From positions 372,001 to 436,000 of the forward strand of contig NZ_SNXY01000006.1 in the NCBI RefSeq assembly GCF_004362745.1: a stretch of 64,000 bases of DNA. Reading direction: 5' to 3'. A model generated the notes under the pieces. It saw only the letters and a list, made by a program, of their open reading frames with translations, was not told where the DNA came from and searched no databases. Both the position numbers and the translations under genes were made by a program. Source of the stretch: Oharaeibacter diazotrophicus. Lineage in GTDB: Bacteria > Pseudomonadota > Alphaproteobacteria > Rhizobiales > Pleomorphomonadaceae. Below, in pieces: positions 1 through 9,860 of this stretch; position 1 is the stretch's first letter, and each line of letters begins with the position of its first letter.

Positions 1-23
1 TCCGCGAGCGCTTCGGCGCCTGA
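1..23 (+). CDS. 3' end of an upstream gene, possibly ribH (partial)
   Basis: The first bases read in frame as Arg-Glu-Arg-Phe-Gly-Ala followed by TGA, ending 19 bases before the nusB start. In Hyphomicrobiales the gene directly before nusB is usually ribH (6,7-dimethyl-8-ribityllumazine synthase), so this may be its C-terminus. Six residues are too few to identify the protein; the call rests on neighbourhood alone. Confidence 0.35.
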
Positions 24-42
24 CCCGACGAGAGCGCCTGCC

Positions 43-552
43 ATGAGCGACATCGGCCGATCGAACCAGCGCCCCGAGCCGCGCCCCGCCAACCAGCGCG
101 GCGCGGCCCGCCTCGCGGCGGTGCAGGCGCTCTACCAGCTGGAGATCGGCGGCGAGGACATCGTCGCCGTCGTCACCGAGTTCGAGGCGCACCGCCTCGG
201 CAAGGAGATCGACGGCGTCGAGTACCGTCAGGCCGACGCGGCGTGGTTCCGTGACATCGTCGCGGGCGTGGTCGGCGAGCAGCGCCGGCTCGATCCGATG
301 ATCCACACCGCGCTGGTCGAGGACTGGCCGCTGAAGCGGGTCGACGCCACGCTGCGCGCCATCCTGCGCTGCGGCGCCTACGAGCTCTCCAAGCGTCCGG
401 ACGTGCCCGGCCGCGTCATCATCACCGAGTACATCGACATCGCCCGCGCCTTCTTCGGCGACGACGAGCCCAAGCTCGTCAACGGCGTGCTCGACCGTCT
501 CGCCCACGATCTGCGGCCCGACGAGTTCCCGGCCGTCGGCGCCAAGCCGTGA
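43..552 (+). CDS. nusB: Transcription antitermination factor NusB
   Basis: NusB binds the boxA element of nascent rRNA transcripts with NusE (S10) and supports processive antitermination. The 169-residue product has the family's usual layout: a basic disordered N-terminus, then an all-helical RNA-binding core starting near residue 20 with the typical opening [14 protein letters not shown], and a conserved C-terminal half containing [17 protein letters not shown] and the closing [13 protein letters not shown]. The start lies 19 bases after the preceding stop, which suggests an operon with that gene. The stop overlaps the thiL GTG start by four bases, as in many alphaproteobacteria, so the two are probably translationally coupled. 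Confidence 0.96.
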   Translation: MSDIGRSNQRPEPRPANQRGAARLAAVQALYQLEIGGEDIVAVVTEFEAHRLGKEIDGVEYRQADAAWFRDIVAGVVGEQRRLDPMIHTALVEDWPLKRVDATLRAILRCGAYELSKRPDVPGRVIITEYIDIARAFFGDDEPKLVNGVLDRLAHDLRPDEFPAVGAKP

Positions 553-1544
553 CCGGGGCCGACCGGCCCGGGGAGTTCGAGCTGATCGCGCGCGTGTTCG
601 CGCCGCTGGCCGGGGAGGGTGCCTTCGGCCTCGTCGACGACGCCGCCGTGCTGACCCCGCCGCCGGGCGAGGACTTGGTGCTGACCAAGGACGCCGTCGT
701 CGCCGGCGTCCATTTCTTCCCCGACGATCCCTGGGACGCGGTGGCGCAGAAGGCGCTGCGCGTCAATCTCTCCGACCTCGCCGCCAAGGGCGCCCGCCCG
801 CTCGGCTACCTGCTCGGCCTCGGCCTGCCCGACGGCTGGCGCACCGAGGACGCCGAGGCGCTCGGCCGCGGCCTCGCCCTCGACCAGGACGCCTACGGCC
901 TGCGCCTCCTCGGCGGCGACACCGTGCGCTCGCCGGAGCGGCTGATGCTGTCGGTCACCGTGTTCGGCGCGGTGCCGGCCGGGCGGATGGCCCGCCGCGG
1001 CGGCGCCACCCCGCGCGACGTGATCGTCGTCACCGGCACGATCGGCGACGCCGCGCTCGGCCTGAAGCTCCGGCTCGATGCGGGTCTTTCCGGCCGGCTC
1101 GGCCTCGCCGACGCCGACCGCGACCACCTGCTCGACCGCTACCTGCTGCCGCGACCGCGCTCGGCGGTGGCCGGCGCCGTGCTCGCCCACGCCGGCGGCG
1201 CCATGGACGTCTCCGACGGTCTCGTCGGCGACCTCGCCAAGATGGCGGCCGCCTCCGGCGTCGCCATCCGCCTCGACGCCTCCCGGGTGCCGCTGTCGGA
1301 CGCGGCGCGGGCGGCGATCGCCGCCGACCCGGCGCTGCTGCGCACCGCGCTCGGCGGGGGCGACGACTACGAGATCGCCGTCGCGCTCGACGAGGACGAC
1401 TGCGACGCCTTCGTCGACGCCTGCCGCGACGCCGGCGTCGCCGCGACGCCGATCGGCCGCGCCGAGGCCGGCCGCGGCGTCACCGTGGTCGGCACCGACG
1501 GTGCGGTGATGGATCTCGGCGCCGGCAGCTACGCGCACTTCTGA
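549..1544 (+). CDS. thiL: Thiamine-monophosphate kinase ThiL
   Basis: ThiL phosphorylates thiamine monophosphate with ATP to give thiamine pyrophosphate, the last step of cofactor synthesis, in the cytosol. The 331-residue product is full length and belongs to the AIR-synthase/PurM-like ATP-binding fold. Visible motifs include [12 protein letters not shown] (about residues 27-38, the metal-binding aspartates), GGDTVRSP (122-129) and [10 protein letters not shown] near residue 216. The start is GTG within a GTGA overlap with the nusB stop. The nusB-thiL pairing is widespread and supports both calls. A structured intergenic repeat follows directly downstream. Confidence 0.95.
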   Translation: MTGADRPGEFELIARVFAPLAGEGAFGLVDDAAVLTPPPGEDLVLTKDAVVAGVHFFPDDPWDAVAQKALRVNLSDLAAKGARPLGYLLGLGLPDGWRTEDAEALGRGLALDQDAYGLRLLGGDTVRSPERLMLSVTVFGAVPAGRMARRGGATPRDVIVVTGTIGDAALGLKLRLDAGLSGRLGLADADRDHLLDRYLLPRPRSAVAGAVLAHAGGAMDVSDGLVGDLAKMAAASGVAIRLDASRVPLSDAARAAIAADPALLRTALGGGDDYEIAVALDEDDCDAFVDACRDAGVAATPIGRAEAGRGVTVVGTDGAVMDLGAGSYAHF

Positions 1545-1551
1545 TATCCGT

Positions 1552-1676
1552 CTCGCAAGGTACAGACTCGTCGGGGCGTTGCGAGGTCTCGGCCTTTCGG
1601 CCGGCGCCCGGTCGGGCGCTTCTCGCCCACAAGGCTCCGACCAAAGGTCTGAACCTTGCGGGCTCGCTACGAGACC
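1552..1676. repeat. Structured palindromic intergenic element
   Basis: The gap between thiL and the next gene is filled by nested inverted repeats. A 13-base arm at 1630-1642 pairs with 1646-1658 (11 of 13 matches, 3-base loop). GCGCCC and GGGCGC form a six-pair hairpin at 1604-1619, and CGGCC/GGCCG another at 1590-1603. GGTCTCG at 1585-1591 is complementary to CGAGACC at 1670-1676. The sequence CGCAAGGTACAGAC at 1554-1567 repeats, with one change, the reverse complement of 1647-1660. This density of pairing resembles a REP-like or BIME-like mobile intergenic repeat. Only one copy was noticed in this window, so family membership is inferred. Confidence 0.55.
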
Positions 1677-1741
1677 GATCCGGCGAACCGGATTTCCGCC
1701 ACACCGCCGTGGTTCGATCGTCCGCTCGGTAAGGGTGGTCG

Positions 1742-2905
1742 ATGCGGTTCCTGGGTCTGATCGCGGGCGTGACGTCGCTGGCCGTGGGCACGGCGAGCCT
1801 CGTGCACGCGCTGCCGACGGTGACCGCCGCCGCCCGCTTCGCCTCCGCCGCCGCCGGTCTCGACCCGCTGACGACGCTCGCGGTGGTGCGCGCCAGCGCC
1901 GCCGGCTCGGTGATCGCGGATCTCCGCGCCGCGGTGGCGGCCGACGACCGCGAACTCGCCGACAGCCTGCTCGCCCTCGCCGACGCCCGCGACATCGCCG
2001 TACCGGCGGATCTCCGCGCCGCCGTCGCCGACCTCGCCGCGCCGACCGCAACGGTCCTGCGCGGCCTGCGCGACTTCGGCGGCGGCGCACTCACCGGATC
2101 GGCCGAGAGCCTCGCCGGCTTCGCCGGCGTCGCCACCGCCGACCTCCTGGTGATCGGCGACGTCCGCGATCTCGGTCGCGAGGCCGCGGTCTGGGCCGGC
2201 GGCGGCGAGCCGGACCTCCTCGTCGCCGGACTGTCGGCGGTGGGGATCGCGCTCACGGCCGGCACGGTCGCGACGGCGGTCTCGACGGTCGCGAGCGCGG
2301 GGGCGACCGCGCCGATGGCCGGTGGCGCCGCGACGGCACGCGGCGGGCTCAGCGTCGTCAAGGCGGTGCTGAAGGCGCCGGTGAAGGCCGGGGAGGCCGG
2401 CGGACGGGGCCTCCGCCGCATCCTGGTGCCGCTGGTGGACGACGCCGTCGACCCGTCCGCGCTCGCGCGCGCCGCCTCGGCCTTCGACATCGCCGATCCC
2501 GGGGCGGCCGTCCGCGTCGCCCGCGAGGCGGTCGACCTGCGCAAGGCCGGCCGCATCGGCGCCGTCGCCGCCGACTTCGCCGCGGTGCGGGCGGCCTCGG
2601 GCCTGCGCACGGCGGTCTGGCTCGGCGGCCGGGTCGAGACCCCCGCCGACCTCGCCCGCGGCACTGCCCGGCTGACGCGACTCGGCGACAAGGGGCTGGC
2701 GGTGACGTGGCGGCTCGGCGACCTCGTGGTCGGCGGCGTCCTCCGACTCGCCGGGCTGGTGTGGGACGTGCTCGCCACCGCGGTCGGCGCGGTGCTCGGC
2801 CTCGCCTTCGGGGCGGCGCGGCTCGGCCGCTCGCTCGGCCGCATCGGCCGGGCCGGACGGCGGAAATGGCGGATTTCCGCGCGCCGCGCGGGTGTTTCCG
2901 TTTGA
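1742..2905 (+). CDS. Hypothetical membrane-associated protein
   Basis: I do not recognise a characterised family in this 387-residue protein, which is rich in Ala, Val, Gly and Arg. It starts with a hydrophobic segment (residues 2-22, a signal anchor or signal peptide), has a second hydrophobic stretch near residues 160-190 and a third near 330-365, and ends in a strongly basic tail of Arg and Lys residues. The middle holds repeated alanine-rich amphipathic helices. AAGGGTGG lies just before the ATG and fits a ribosome binding site. The gene sits between thiL and rpsD, and its stop codon lies inside the rpsD promoter, so its transcription must run through that promoter. Codon usage looks normal for the window. 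Confidence 0.7.
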   Translation: MRFLGLIAGVTSLAVGTASLVHALPTVTAAARFASAAAGLDPLTTLAVVRASAAGSVIADLRAAVAADDRELADSLLALADARDIAVPADLRAAVADLAAPTATVLRGLRDFGGGALTGSAESLAGFAGVATADLLVIGDVRDLGREAAVWAGGGEPDLLVAGLSAVGIALTAGTVATAVSTVASAGATAPMAGGAATARGGLSVVKAVLKAPVKAGEAGGRGLRRILVPLVDDAVDPSALARAASAFDIADPGAAVRVAREAVDLRKAGRIGAVAADFAAVRAASGLRTAVWLGGRVETPADLARGTARLTRLGDKGLAVTWRLGDLVVGGVLRLAGLVWDVLATAVGAVLGLAFGAARLGRSLGRIGRAGRRKWRISARRAGVSV

Positions 2906-2930
2906 CAGCGGCCCCTCGCTCCTCTATGCA
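2902..2930 (+). promoter_or_regulatory. Sigma-70-type promoter for rpsD
   Basis: TTGACA (2902-2907), a 17-base spacer and TATGCA (2925-2930) form a near-consensus housekeeping promoter, the clearest in the window. The -35 box overlaps the stop codon of the upstream membrane protein gene. Transcription would start near 2937, leaving a leader of about 165 bases before rpsD. S4 genes are often autoregulated through their leader in other bacteria; no specific fold was identified here. Confidence 0.75.
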
Positions 2931-3102
2931 CCCGCCATCGCGCGGGTCGCCGGCAACGGGGGCCCGCGCGGTTGTTCACGCACCCGCGGTGAGGATGCCA
3001 CGCTTGCATCCGAACCTGTCGGTCCGGCCCCGGCTCGTCCGGGGATGGGACAGAGGAGGGCGTGTGTCCTGACAATATCCTAGACCAAGAACGGGATACG
3101 CG

Positions 3103-3720
3103 ATGTCCAAGCGCCATAGCGCCAAGTACAAGATCGACCGTCGCCTCGGCGAGAACCTCTGGGGTCGCCCGAAGAGCCCGGTCAACAAGCGCGAGTACGG
3201 CCCCGGCCAGCACGGCCAGCGCCGCAAGGGCAAGCTCAGCGACTTCGGTCTGCAGCTGCGCGCCAAGCAGAAGCTGAAGGGCTACTACGGCGACCTCAGC
3301 GAGAAGCAGTTCTACAAGATCTACGAGGAAGCGGTCCGCATGCGCGGCGACACCTCGGAGGCCCTGATCGGCCTGCTCGAGAGCCGCCTGGACGCGGTCG
3401 TCTACCGCGCCAAGTTCGTGCCGACCCCCTTCGCCGCCCGCCAGTTCGTCAACCACGGCCACGTCAACGTCAACGGACGTCGCGTCACGGTTCCGAGCTT
3501 CCGCTGCAAGCCGGGCGACGTGATCGAGGTCCGTCAGAAGTCCAAGGAGATGACCCTGGTGCTCGAGTCGGTCGGCCTCGCCGAGCGCGACGTGCCGGAG
3601 TACATCGAGGCGGATCACTCCAAGCTGGTCGCCAAGTACGTGCGCGTCCCCGGCCTCGGCGACGTGCCCTACGCGGTCCGCATGGAGCCGAATCTGGTCG
3701 TCGAGTTCTACTCGCGCTGA
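3103..3720 (+). CDS. rpsD: 30S ribosomal protein S4
   Basis: S4 is a primary 16S rRNA-binding protein that nucleates assembly of the small subunit body. The 205-residue product is full length and begins [20 protein letters not shown], typical of alphaproteobacterial S4. The N-terminal domain ends near residue 90, followed by the S4 RNA-binding domain (about 93-155) with the conserved [16 protein letters not shown] and [11 protein letters not shown] segments. It is transcribed alone here, between its own promoter and terminator, rather than in the alpha operon as in Escherichia coli. This is normal for Hyphomicrobiales, where S4 often sits near grxD, bolA and the purine genes. Confidence 0.98.
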   Translation: MSKRHSAKYKIDRRLGENLWGRPKSPVNKREYGPGQHGQRRKGKLSDFGLQLRAKQKLKGYYGDLSEKQFYKIYEEAVRMRGDTSEALIGLLESRLDAVVYRAKFVPTPFAARQFVNHGHVNVNGRRVTVPSFRCKPGDVIEVRQKSKEMTLVLESVGLAERDVPEYIEADHSKLVAKYVRVPGLGDVPYAVRMEPNLVVEFYSR

Positions 3721-3764
3721 TCCGGCGAAGGCGGCGCCTTGCTCCGCCCGCCCCGCAGTTCCGG

Positions 3765-3790
3765 AAGGCCGCCCGCAAGGGCGGCCTTTT
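3765..3790 (+). terminator. Rho-independent terminator after rpsD
   Basis: AAGGCCGCCC (3765-3774) and GGGCGGCCTT (3779-3788) form a perfect ten-pair stem with a GCAA tetraloop, and the T run extends to 3790. It lies 45 bases after the rpsD stop. Confidence 0.85.
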
Positions 3791-3877
3791 CGCTTGTGGA
3801 AACGAGGCGCTTCCACGACGCCTTGACCCCGGGTCGGATCCGCCCGCATCCTGAATGGATTGCAGGGGGAAATTCAT

Positions 3878-5239
3878 ATGACCATTCGTCGTGCCGCCGC
3901 GCTTCTCGCGGCCGTCGTCGCCGTCGCAGCGCCCGCCGCCGCGCCGGCGGCCACGGTGGGGTTCGCCGCATATCCCGGCGACCTCGCCAACCCCGAACGC
4001 GGCTGGTGGGCCTTCCTGTCGGACGACTTCGCGTCGCTGACCGCGGAGGGCGCCGACGCCTTCGCCTCCCGAGGCCTGACACTGGGTTACGCGCTGATCC
4101 GCCTCGACGACTACCGCGACGCCGACATCCCCAACGCCGTGCTCACCGACATCGACCGGGCCTTCAACCTGGTGCAGTCGCGCGGGCTGAAGGTCGTATT
4201 GCGGGTCGTCTACAACAACCCAGGGGAAGACGAGCCCGACGTACGCGACGCGCCGCTGGCGCGGGTGCTGCGCCACATCGCCCAGTTGAAGCCGGTGATC
4301 GCGATCCACTCCGACGTGATCGCGGTCTGGCAGGCCGGCTTCATCGGCCTTTGGGGCGAGGGTCACGGCTCCACCAACGGTCTCGACGATCCCGCCGCCA
4401 AGCGCCGCATCCGCGACGCCCTGCTCGCCGCATTGCCAAAGGGGCGCCTGCTGCAGTGGCGCCGCCCGGAGGACCTGATCGCCTGGGCCGGCGAGAAGGG
4501 CGGGGCGGCGAAGATCGCCCGCATAGGCGTCCACAACGACTGCTTCCTCGCGTCCGACATCGACGTCGGTACCTATTCGGACGACCCGGTGGTGCGCGCC
4601 CGCCAGCGCCGCTTCGTGGCGAAGCAGTCGGCCACCACCATCTTCGGCGGCGAGACCTGTGAGCCGGACAAAGACGCGACGCCGCGGATGACCTGCAACG
4701 ACATCCTGCGCGAAGGCGCGACGTTCCACGTCGTCACCCTCGGCCGCGACTACTACCCTCCCTTCCACGACGCATGGAGGGCCGGCGGCTGCTTCGACAA
4801 GGTGGAGCGCTCGCTCGGCTACCGGCTGGTGCTGACGACCGCCTCGGCCCCGGCCAAGTTGAAGCGCGGCGCCGCCTTCGCCGTCTCGATCGGCCTGCGC
4901 AACGACGGCTGGTCGCGCGTGCCCAATCCGCGGCGGCTGGTGGTGACGCTGGTACACCGGCAGACAGGCTTCACCCATACGGTAGTCGACGGTGACGCGC
5001 AGTCGGTTCTGCCGAAGTCGCCGGCGCGGATCTTCAACGGCCGCACCAAGCTGCCGGCGGACGCCCCGGCCGGCGCCTACGACGTCGTCGTCGCCGCGCC
5101 GGATCCGGCGGTCCTGCTCGCCGGCGACCCACGCTACGCGGTGCGCTTCGCCAATGCCGACCGGCCCGCCCGCGGCCAGCGCTGGGACGCCGTGGAAGGC
5201 CACTTCGTCACCGGCCTCGCGGTGACGCTGGCGCCCTGA
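3878..5239 (+). CDS. Secreted DUF4874/DUF4832 domain protein
   Basis: The protein (453 residues from this start) has a cleavable Sec signal peptide (about residues 1-25, ending APAAAPAAT). A DUF4874-like (beta/alpha)8 domain follows, opening with the hallmark NPERGW (about residues 38-43), and then a DUF4832-like C-terminal region from about residue 290. Conserved aromatic and acidic segments such as GLWGEGHGS and YALIRLDDYRD suggest a glycoside-hydrolase-like fold, but no enzyme activity is established for the family. The ATG at 3878 is chosen because AGGGGGA ends seven bases upstream and the signal peptide begins there; an upstream in-frame ATG at 3860 lacks a good site. The product is probably periplasmic or extracellular. 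No operon partner is visible. Confidence 0.8.
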   Translation: MTIRRAAALLAAVVAVAAPAAAPAATVGFAAYPGDLANPERGWWAFLSDDFASLTAEGADAFASRGLTLGYALIRLDDYRDADIPNAVLTDIDRAFNLVQSRGLKVVLRVVYNNPGEDEPDVRDAPLARVLRHIAQLKPVIAIHSDVIAVWQAGFIGLWGEGHGSTNGLDDPAAKRRIRDALLAALPKGRLLQWRRPEDLIAWAGEKGGAAKIARIGVHNDCFLASDIDVGTYSDDPVVRARQRRFVAKQSATTIFGGETCEPDKDATPRMTCNDILREGATFHVVTLGRDYYPPFHDAWRAGGCFDKVERSLGYRLVLTTASAPAKLKRGAAFAVSIGLRNDGWSRVPNPRRLVVTLVHRQTGFTHTVVDGDAQSVLPKSPARIFNGRTKLPADAPAGAYDVVVAAPDPAVLLAGDPRYAVRFANADRPARGQRWDAVEGHFVTGLAVTLAP

Positions 5240-5261
5240 ACGTCCGCCGCGAAACGAGAGA

Positions 5262-5287
5262 AAGCCGCCCGGTTTCCCGAGCGGCTT
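5262..5287 (+). terminator. Hairpin after the DUF4832 gene
   Basis: AAGCCGC (5262-5268) pairs with GCGGCTT (5281-5287), enclosing CCCGGTTTCCCGA, 22 bases after the stop codon. The T tract is poor, so termination may be weak. Confidence 0.55.
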
Positions 5288-5609
5288 CCTCCGGCCGTCC
5301 GACGGCGATGAAGGGGTGGGGGGCGTATCACTCCATCGCAGCCCGGACGGCGACCGGCGCCGCAGGGCGGCAGCCGGTTTCCGGGATTTCGGATCGCCGT
5401 CACCGGTGCGGAGCCCCGCGGCCGGTCCGGGCGATTCGCGCCGCCGGCATCGGATCGAACCGGCCGGCGGCGGCATATGGTGGGTGAAGTCGGGGCGCGC
5501 GGGCGCGTCCCTCCTCCCGTCGGGGGGATAACCAGCGAGTGGCCGCGTGGTTCCGTCCCGCCGCAGAAAAAAGTTGGCGCCCGCTCCGTCGCGCGGCCGG
5601 AAATGCGAA

Positions 5610-5637
5610 ACGGCGGCCCGGGAAACCGGACCGCCGT
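5610..5637 (-). terminator. Terminator hairpin after grxD
   Basis: Read on the minus strand, ACGGCGGTCCGG and CCGGGCCGCCGT form a twelve-position stem with one mismatch and a TTTC loop, 35 bases after the grxD stop, followed by a short TTTCG run. It fits the end of the purL-bolA-grxD transcript. Confidence 0.65.
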
Positions 5638-5671
5638 CGCGATTGGAGGGGAAGAAAGACCGGGGACCGGC

Positions 5672-6010
<339 letters not shown>

Positions 6011-6077
6011 CTGGTTTTCCTCGTCTGCCGGGGTCAAGGCCCGGAGGCCGGTATCTGCGTGAGCGATCGTATCACCG

Positions 6078-6308
6078 TCACGGCGCGCTGGTCTGCAGGG
6101 CGAGCGCGTGGAGCTGGCCGCCCATCTTGCCCTTCAGCGCGTCGTAGACGATCTGGTGCTGCTTGACGCGGGTGAGGCCGCGGAAGCTCTCTGACACGAC
6201 GATGGCGGAGTAGTGGTCGCCGTCGCCGGCGAGATCGCGGATCTCGATCCTCGCGTCGGGGAGGGCCTCCCGGATCATCGCCTCGATCTCGCGCGCCTGC
6301 ATCGCCAT
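6078..6308 (-). CDS. bolA: BolA family protein
   Basis: BolA-like proteins bind CGFS glutaredoxins and take part in iron-sulfur cluster trafficking. The 76-residue product has the class II fold, with RDLAGDGDHYSAIVVSESF, the RVKQHQIVYDALKGKMGG segment and the usual alphaproteobacterial ending LHALALQTSAP. The start MAMQAREIEAM at 6308 matches the common family length; a second ATG lies two codons later. It sits between purL (34 bases upstream) and grxD, the standard order in Hyphomicrobiales. Confidence 0.93.
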   Translation of the reverse strand: MAMQAREIEAMIREALPDARIEIRDLAGDGDHYSAIVVSESFRGLTRVKQHQIVYDALKGKMGGQLHALALQTSAP

Positions 6309-6342
6309 CGTCGTACCATCCGTCGTCGTCGCCGGGCGAGGT

Positions 6343-8550
6343 TCAGACGAACTCGCCGCCCATGAAACCCGGGAACCAGCCCTCGTGGGCGGTCCGGAGC
6401 GCTGCGATAGATATGGACCCGGCCGCGCCGAGGCGCAACGAGTCGCCGCCGACCGTGCCGATCGCGACCACCGGCACACCGGCCGCCGCGGCGTCCGCGA
6501 CGATCGCCGCGGCTGTGCCGGCCGGCACCGTGACGACGTAGCGCGCCTGATCCTCGGCGAACAGGGCGACGTGCGGCGTCACGCCGTCGAGGACGACGTC
6601 GGCGCCGAGCCCGCCCTTCATCGCCATTTCGGCGAGCGCGGTGCCGAGGCCGCCGTCGGAGACGTCGTGGCAGGCGGTGACGCGGCCGGCCCGGATCAGG
6701 CCGCGGATGAAGTCGCCGTTGCGCTTCTCGACCGCGAGGTCGACCGGCGGCGGCGCGCCGTCCTCGCGGCCGAGGCATTCGCGCAGGTAGAGCGACTGGC
6801 CGAGGTGGTCGCCATGGCCGCCGACCAGCAGGATCTCGTCGCCGGCCGCCTTGAAGCCGTAGGTCGCCATCTGCCGCCAGTCGGGCAGCAGGCCGACGCC
6901 GACGATCGCCGGGGTCGGCAGGATCGGCTGACCGTTGGTCTCGTTGTAGAGCGAGACGTTGCCGGAGACGATCGGGAAGTCGAGCGCGCGGCAGGCCGCA
7001 CCCAGGCCCTCGATGGCGCGGACGAACACGCCCATCACCTCGGGCTTCTCGGGGTTGCCGAAGTTGAGGTTGTCGGTCACCGCGATCGGGTCGGCGCCGA
7101 CGGCGGTGATGTTGCGCCAAGCCTCGGCCACCGCCTGCTTGCCGCCCTCGAAGGGATCGGCGTCGCAGTAGCGCGGCGTCACGTCGGCGGACATGGCGAG
7201 CGCCTTGTCGGTGCCCTCGACGCGGACGACGCCGGCGTCGCCGCCGGGGATGGTCGCCGAGTTGCCCTGCACCAGCGTGTCGTACTGCTCGTAGACCCAG
7301 CGGCGGGACGAGCCGTCCGGCGAGCCGACGACGGCGGCGAGCGCGGCGGGAAGGTCGTTCGGCGCCGGCACGTCGGCGGCCGGCAGGAACGGCTTCGGCG
7401 TCGGCGCGACCCACGGACGGTCGTATTCGGGCGCCTCGTCGCCGAGCTCCTTGATCGGCAGGTTCGCGACCTCGACGCCCTGGTGCTTCACGCGGAAGCG
7501 CAGGTCGTCGGTGGTCCGGCCGACGACCGCGAAGTCGAGTTCCCACTTGGTGAAGATCGCCTTGGCGACGTGCTCGAGCGACGGCTCGAGCACCATCAGC
7601 ATGCGCTCCTGGCTCTCGGACAGCATCATCTCGTAGGCCGTCATCCGCTCCTCGCGGACCGGGACGGCATCGAGGTCGAGCTCGATGCCGAGGTCGCCCT
7701 TGGCGCCCATCTCGACGGCCGAGCAGGTCAGGCCGGCCGCGCCCATGTCCTGGATCGCGATCACGGCGCCCGACGCCATCAGCTCGAGGCAGGCCTCGAG
7801 CAGGCGCTTCTCGGTGAAGGGGTCGCCGACCTGCACGGTCGGGCGCTTCTCCTCGATCTGCTCGTCGAACTCGGCCGAGGCCATGGTGGCGCCGCCGACG
7901 CCGTCGCGGCCGGTCTTGGCGCCGAGATAGACCACCGGCAGGCCGACGCCCTTGGCTTGGCTGAGGAAGATGCCGTCGCGGTTGGCGAGCCCGAGCGCGA
8001 AGGCGTTGACGAGGCAGTTGCCGTTGTAGCGGCGGTGGAAGTTGACCTCGCCGCCGACGGTGGGCACGCCGAAGGAGTTGCCGTAGCCGCCGACGCCGGC
8101 GACGACGCCCGCCACCACGTGGCGCGTCTTCGGATGCGACGGCTCGCCGAAGCGCAGCGCGTTCATCGCCGCGATCGGCCGCGCGCCCATGGTGAAGACG
8201 TCGCGCAGGATGCCGCCGACGCCCGTCGCCGCGCCCTGGTAGGGCTCGATGTAGGACGGGTGGTTGTGGCTCTCCATCTTGAAGACGGCAACCTGACCGT
8301 CGCCGATGTCGATCACGCCGGCGTTCTCGCCCGGGCCGATGACGACCTTCTCGCCGGTGGTCGGCAGCGTCTTAAGCCACTTCTTCGAGGACTTGTAGGA
8401 GCAGTGCTCGTTCCACATCGCCGAGAAGATGCCGAGTTCGGTGAAGCTCGGCTCGCGGCCGATCAGCTCCAGGATCTTGGCGTATTCGTCGGGCTTCAGG
8501 CCGTGGGCGGCGATCAGCTCGGGCGTGATGGGACGGTCGTTGGAGATCAC
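6343..8550 (-). CDS. purL: Phosphoribosylformylglycinamidine synthase subunit PurL
   Basis: PurL is the synthetase subunit of FGAM synthase. With PurQ (ammonia from glutamine) and PurS (bridge) it converts FGAR to FGAM in purine synthesis using ATP. The 735-residue product is the small type of PurL. Features include NEHCSYKSS (about 47-55, containing the catalytic His), duplicated PurM-like ATP-binding halves, and the C-terminal [11 protein letters not shown] segment. The start is taken as GTG at 8550 because the conserved N-terminus ([12 protein letters not shown]) begins there; longer upstream frames read through non-conserved sequence. It heads purL-bolA-grxD and is separated from purQ by about 1.3 kb that carries inserted genes. 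Confidence 0.97.
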   Translation of the reverse strand: MISNDRPITPELIAAHGLKPDEYAKILELIGREPSFTELGIFSAMWNEHCSYKSSKKWLKTLPTTGEKVVIGPGENAGVIDIGDGQVAVFKMESHNHPSYIEPYQGAATGVGGILRDVFTMGARPIAAMNALRFGEPSHPKTRHVVAGVVAGVGGYGNSFGVPTVGGEVNFHRRYNGNCLVNAFALGLANRDGIFLSQAKGVGLPVVYLGAKTGRDGVGGATMASAEFDEQIEEKRPTVQVGDPFTEKRLLEACLELMASGAVIAIQDMGAAGLTCSAVEMGAKGDLGIELDLDAVPVREERMTAYEMMLSESQERMLMVLEPSLEHVAKAIFTKWELDFAVVGRTTDDLRFRVKHQGVEVANLPIKELGDEAPEYDRPWVAPTPKPFLPAADVPAPNDLPAALAAVVGSPDGSSRRWVYEQYDTLVQGNSATIPGGDAGVVRVEGTDKALAMSADVTPRYCDADPFEGGKQAVAEAWRNITAVGADPIAVTDNLNFGNPEKPEVMGVFVRAIEGLGAACRALDFPIVSGNVSLYNETNGQPILPTPAIVGVGLLPDWRQMATYGFKAAGDEILLVGGHGDHLGQSLYLRECLGREDGAPPPVDLAVEKRNGDFIRGLIRAGRVTACHDVSDGGLGTALAEMAMKGGLGADVVLDGVTPHVALFAEDQARYVVTVPAGTAAAIVADAAAAGVPVVAIGTVGGDSLRLGAAGSISIAALRTAHEGWFPGFMGGEFV

Positions 8551-8686
8551 GGGGAACGGGCCTCGTCGCGGGCGGCTGCGTTGGGCGAGGGGATAGACCG
8601 GATGCGGCGGTTGCGCAAGGAAGGAGGGCGAGGGCGGGGTGGCCGTGTGGTAGGCTGTCGCCCGCACCGACGCGAGGTGGAGCGCA

Positions 8687-9265
8687 ATGTCCTCGTTTGC
8701 ACGCCAGGACGACACCATGTCCGTGGACGAGTTCCTCGCCGTGGAAGCCGGAGTTCCGGACGGCGAGAAGTGGGAGCTGTTGGGTGGCGTCCTTTGGAAG
8801 ATGATGGCCGGCGGCACCATGGCGCACAACGTCATCATCCAGAACATCGCTGGCGCCCTCCGGTCCCGCTTGCGCGCCGTCGGCTCGCCGTGCCGGCCGT
8901 TCACGGAGAACCTGAAGATCGTCCGCCCCGAACTCGGACTCGCGGCCTATCCCGACGTCGTCGTCGACTGCGGGCCGTTCGACCCCGCCGCGACGGCGCT
9001 CTCGGAGCCGAGCGTGCTGGTCGAGGTCCTGTCTCCCGCCACCCGTGCCAAGGACATCGGTGAGAAGGGACCGCTCTACCGACGCATTCCGTCGGTGAAG
9101 CACATCCTGTTCGTCGCGCAGGCAACCCCCGAAATCGAGATTTACGGCGTGGCCGGCGACGGCTTCCAGGTCAGACGCCTCCAAGGCCTCGAGGAGATCG
9201 TCCACCTGGAGGCGCTCGGTATGACGCTGTCGATGCGGGAGATCTACCAGGATCTCTTCGCGTAG
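8687..9265 (+). CDS. Uma2 family (DUF820) putative endonuclease
   Basis: This 192-residue protein belongs to the Uma2/DUF820 family, which has a PD-(D/E)xK restriction-endonuclease fold and usually unknown substrates. Visible family marks are the N-terminal [22 protein letters not shown] with an acidic residue, AYPDVVVDC (Asp of the active site) and [14 protein letters not shown] (Glu). GAGG and GGAG lie just upstream of the ATG. The gene runs opposite to the flanking purine genes and sits between purL and purQ, where related genomes often have nothing, so it is probably an acquired gene. No partner gene is obvious. Confidence 0.88.
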   Translation: MSSFARQDDTMSVDEFLAVEAGVPDGEKWELLGGVLWKMMAGGTMAHNVIIQNIAGALRSRLRAVGSPCRPFTENLKIVRPELGLAAYPDVVVDCGPFDPAATALSEPSVLVEVLSPATRAKDIGEKGPLYRRIPSVKHILFVAQATPEIEIYGVAGDGFQVRRLQGLEEIVHLEALGMTLSMREIYQDLFA

Positions 9266-9299
9266 AGAGCGATCGCGGCTCGCGCGAACGCCCCCACCA

Positions 9300-9410
9300 T
9301 CACGCCGCCAGCGTCTCGACCACGCTCTCGAACAGCGCGCCGCCGTCTAGGCCGCCGTGGATCGCCTCGACGAGATTCTCCGGGCGCGACATCATGCCGG
9401 GCACGTTGCC
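9300..9410 (-). pseudogene. Duplicated 3' fragment of purQ
   Basis: These 111 bases match the true purQ 3' end (9861-9971) at about 103 positions and share the same stop codon. They encode a C-terminal purQ piece of about 36 residues. In the copy the catalytic His of the HPEN motif has become Arg (SRPEN), so it cannot be functional. There is no 5' part: homology ends abruptly at 9410, eight bases before the stop of the SnoaL-like gene. It is a remnant of a duplication or of an integration event that rebuilt the purQ end. Confidence 0.9.
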
Positions 9411-9417
9411 GATCCGG

Positions 9418-9819
9418 TCAGCCCGCGAAGGGCTTGGCCGGCTCCGAACCGGAGAACAGCCGCCAACGCCATCCGTCCCCGGACCGTACGAACACGGCCG
9501 TGAGACGGTAGGGGAAACGGTCGGTCGCATCGGCGCCGGTCGCCATCAGGTCGCCCTCGGCGAAAAGCCACGCCGTCTCGCCGTTCGCCTCCACCGCGAA
9601 GGTGGCGAAGTCGAAGCCGTAGCGCACCGGCCGCGCGAACAGCTTGCCGAACAGGTGGACGAGGGCCTCCCGGCTGTCGGCGATCTCGCCGGGTTCCGAG
9701 CCGACCAGCCGGAAGCCCGGCGACCAGATCTCGTCGACGATGGCGGGATCGCGCGCCGTCAGGAGTGCGGAGAACCGTTCGATCCTCTGCCGGATCGCCT
9801 CGCGGGTGTCCTCGATCAA
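9418..9819 (-). CDS. SnoaL-like / nuclear transport factor 2 family protein
   Basis: The 133-residue product looks like a DUF4440/SnoaL-like NTF2-fold protein: an N-terminal helix pair (REAIRQRIERFSALLTARD), a conserved WSPGFRLV, and later strands with TAWLFAEGDLMAT and the terminal GDGWRWRLFSGSEP typical of the fold. Such small cone-shaped proteins may bind or isomerise small molecules; no function can be assigned. The start is taken as TTG at 9819 because GGAGGA precedes it by a few bases and no ATG or GTG is suitably placed. The gene lies between two copies of the purQ 3' end, which implies that it arrived with a duplication. Confidence 0.65.
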   Translation of the reverse strand: MIEDTREAIRQRIERFSALLTARDPAIVDEIWSPGFRLVGSEPGEIADSREALVHLFGKLFARPVRYGFDFATFAVEANGETAWLFAEGDLMATGADATDRFPYRLTAVFVRSGDGWRWRLFSGSEPAKPFAG

Positions 9820-9860
9820 GGCCGTCCTCCTCCCGTTTCGGCCGGCGAGACCTTCGGACG

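Larger units (their letters stand above)
5240..5671. other. Intergenic region between convergent genes
   Basis: The region separates two convergent transcription units. It contains a hairpin close to each gene end (listed separately). The roughly 320 bases between these hairpins show no convincing gene, promoter or repeat; open frames across it have random-looking composition. Confidence 0.6.

Noticed and set aside
5316-5531. 71-codon open frame in the gap between the DUF4832 gene and grxD
   Set aside because: No ribosome binding site, arginine- and glycine-rich random composition, and no recognisable motif.
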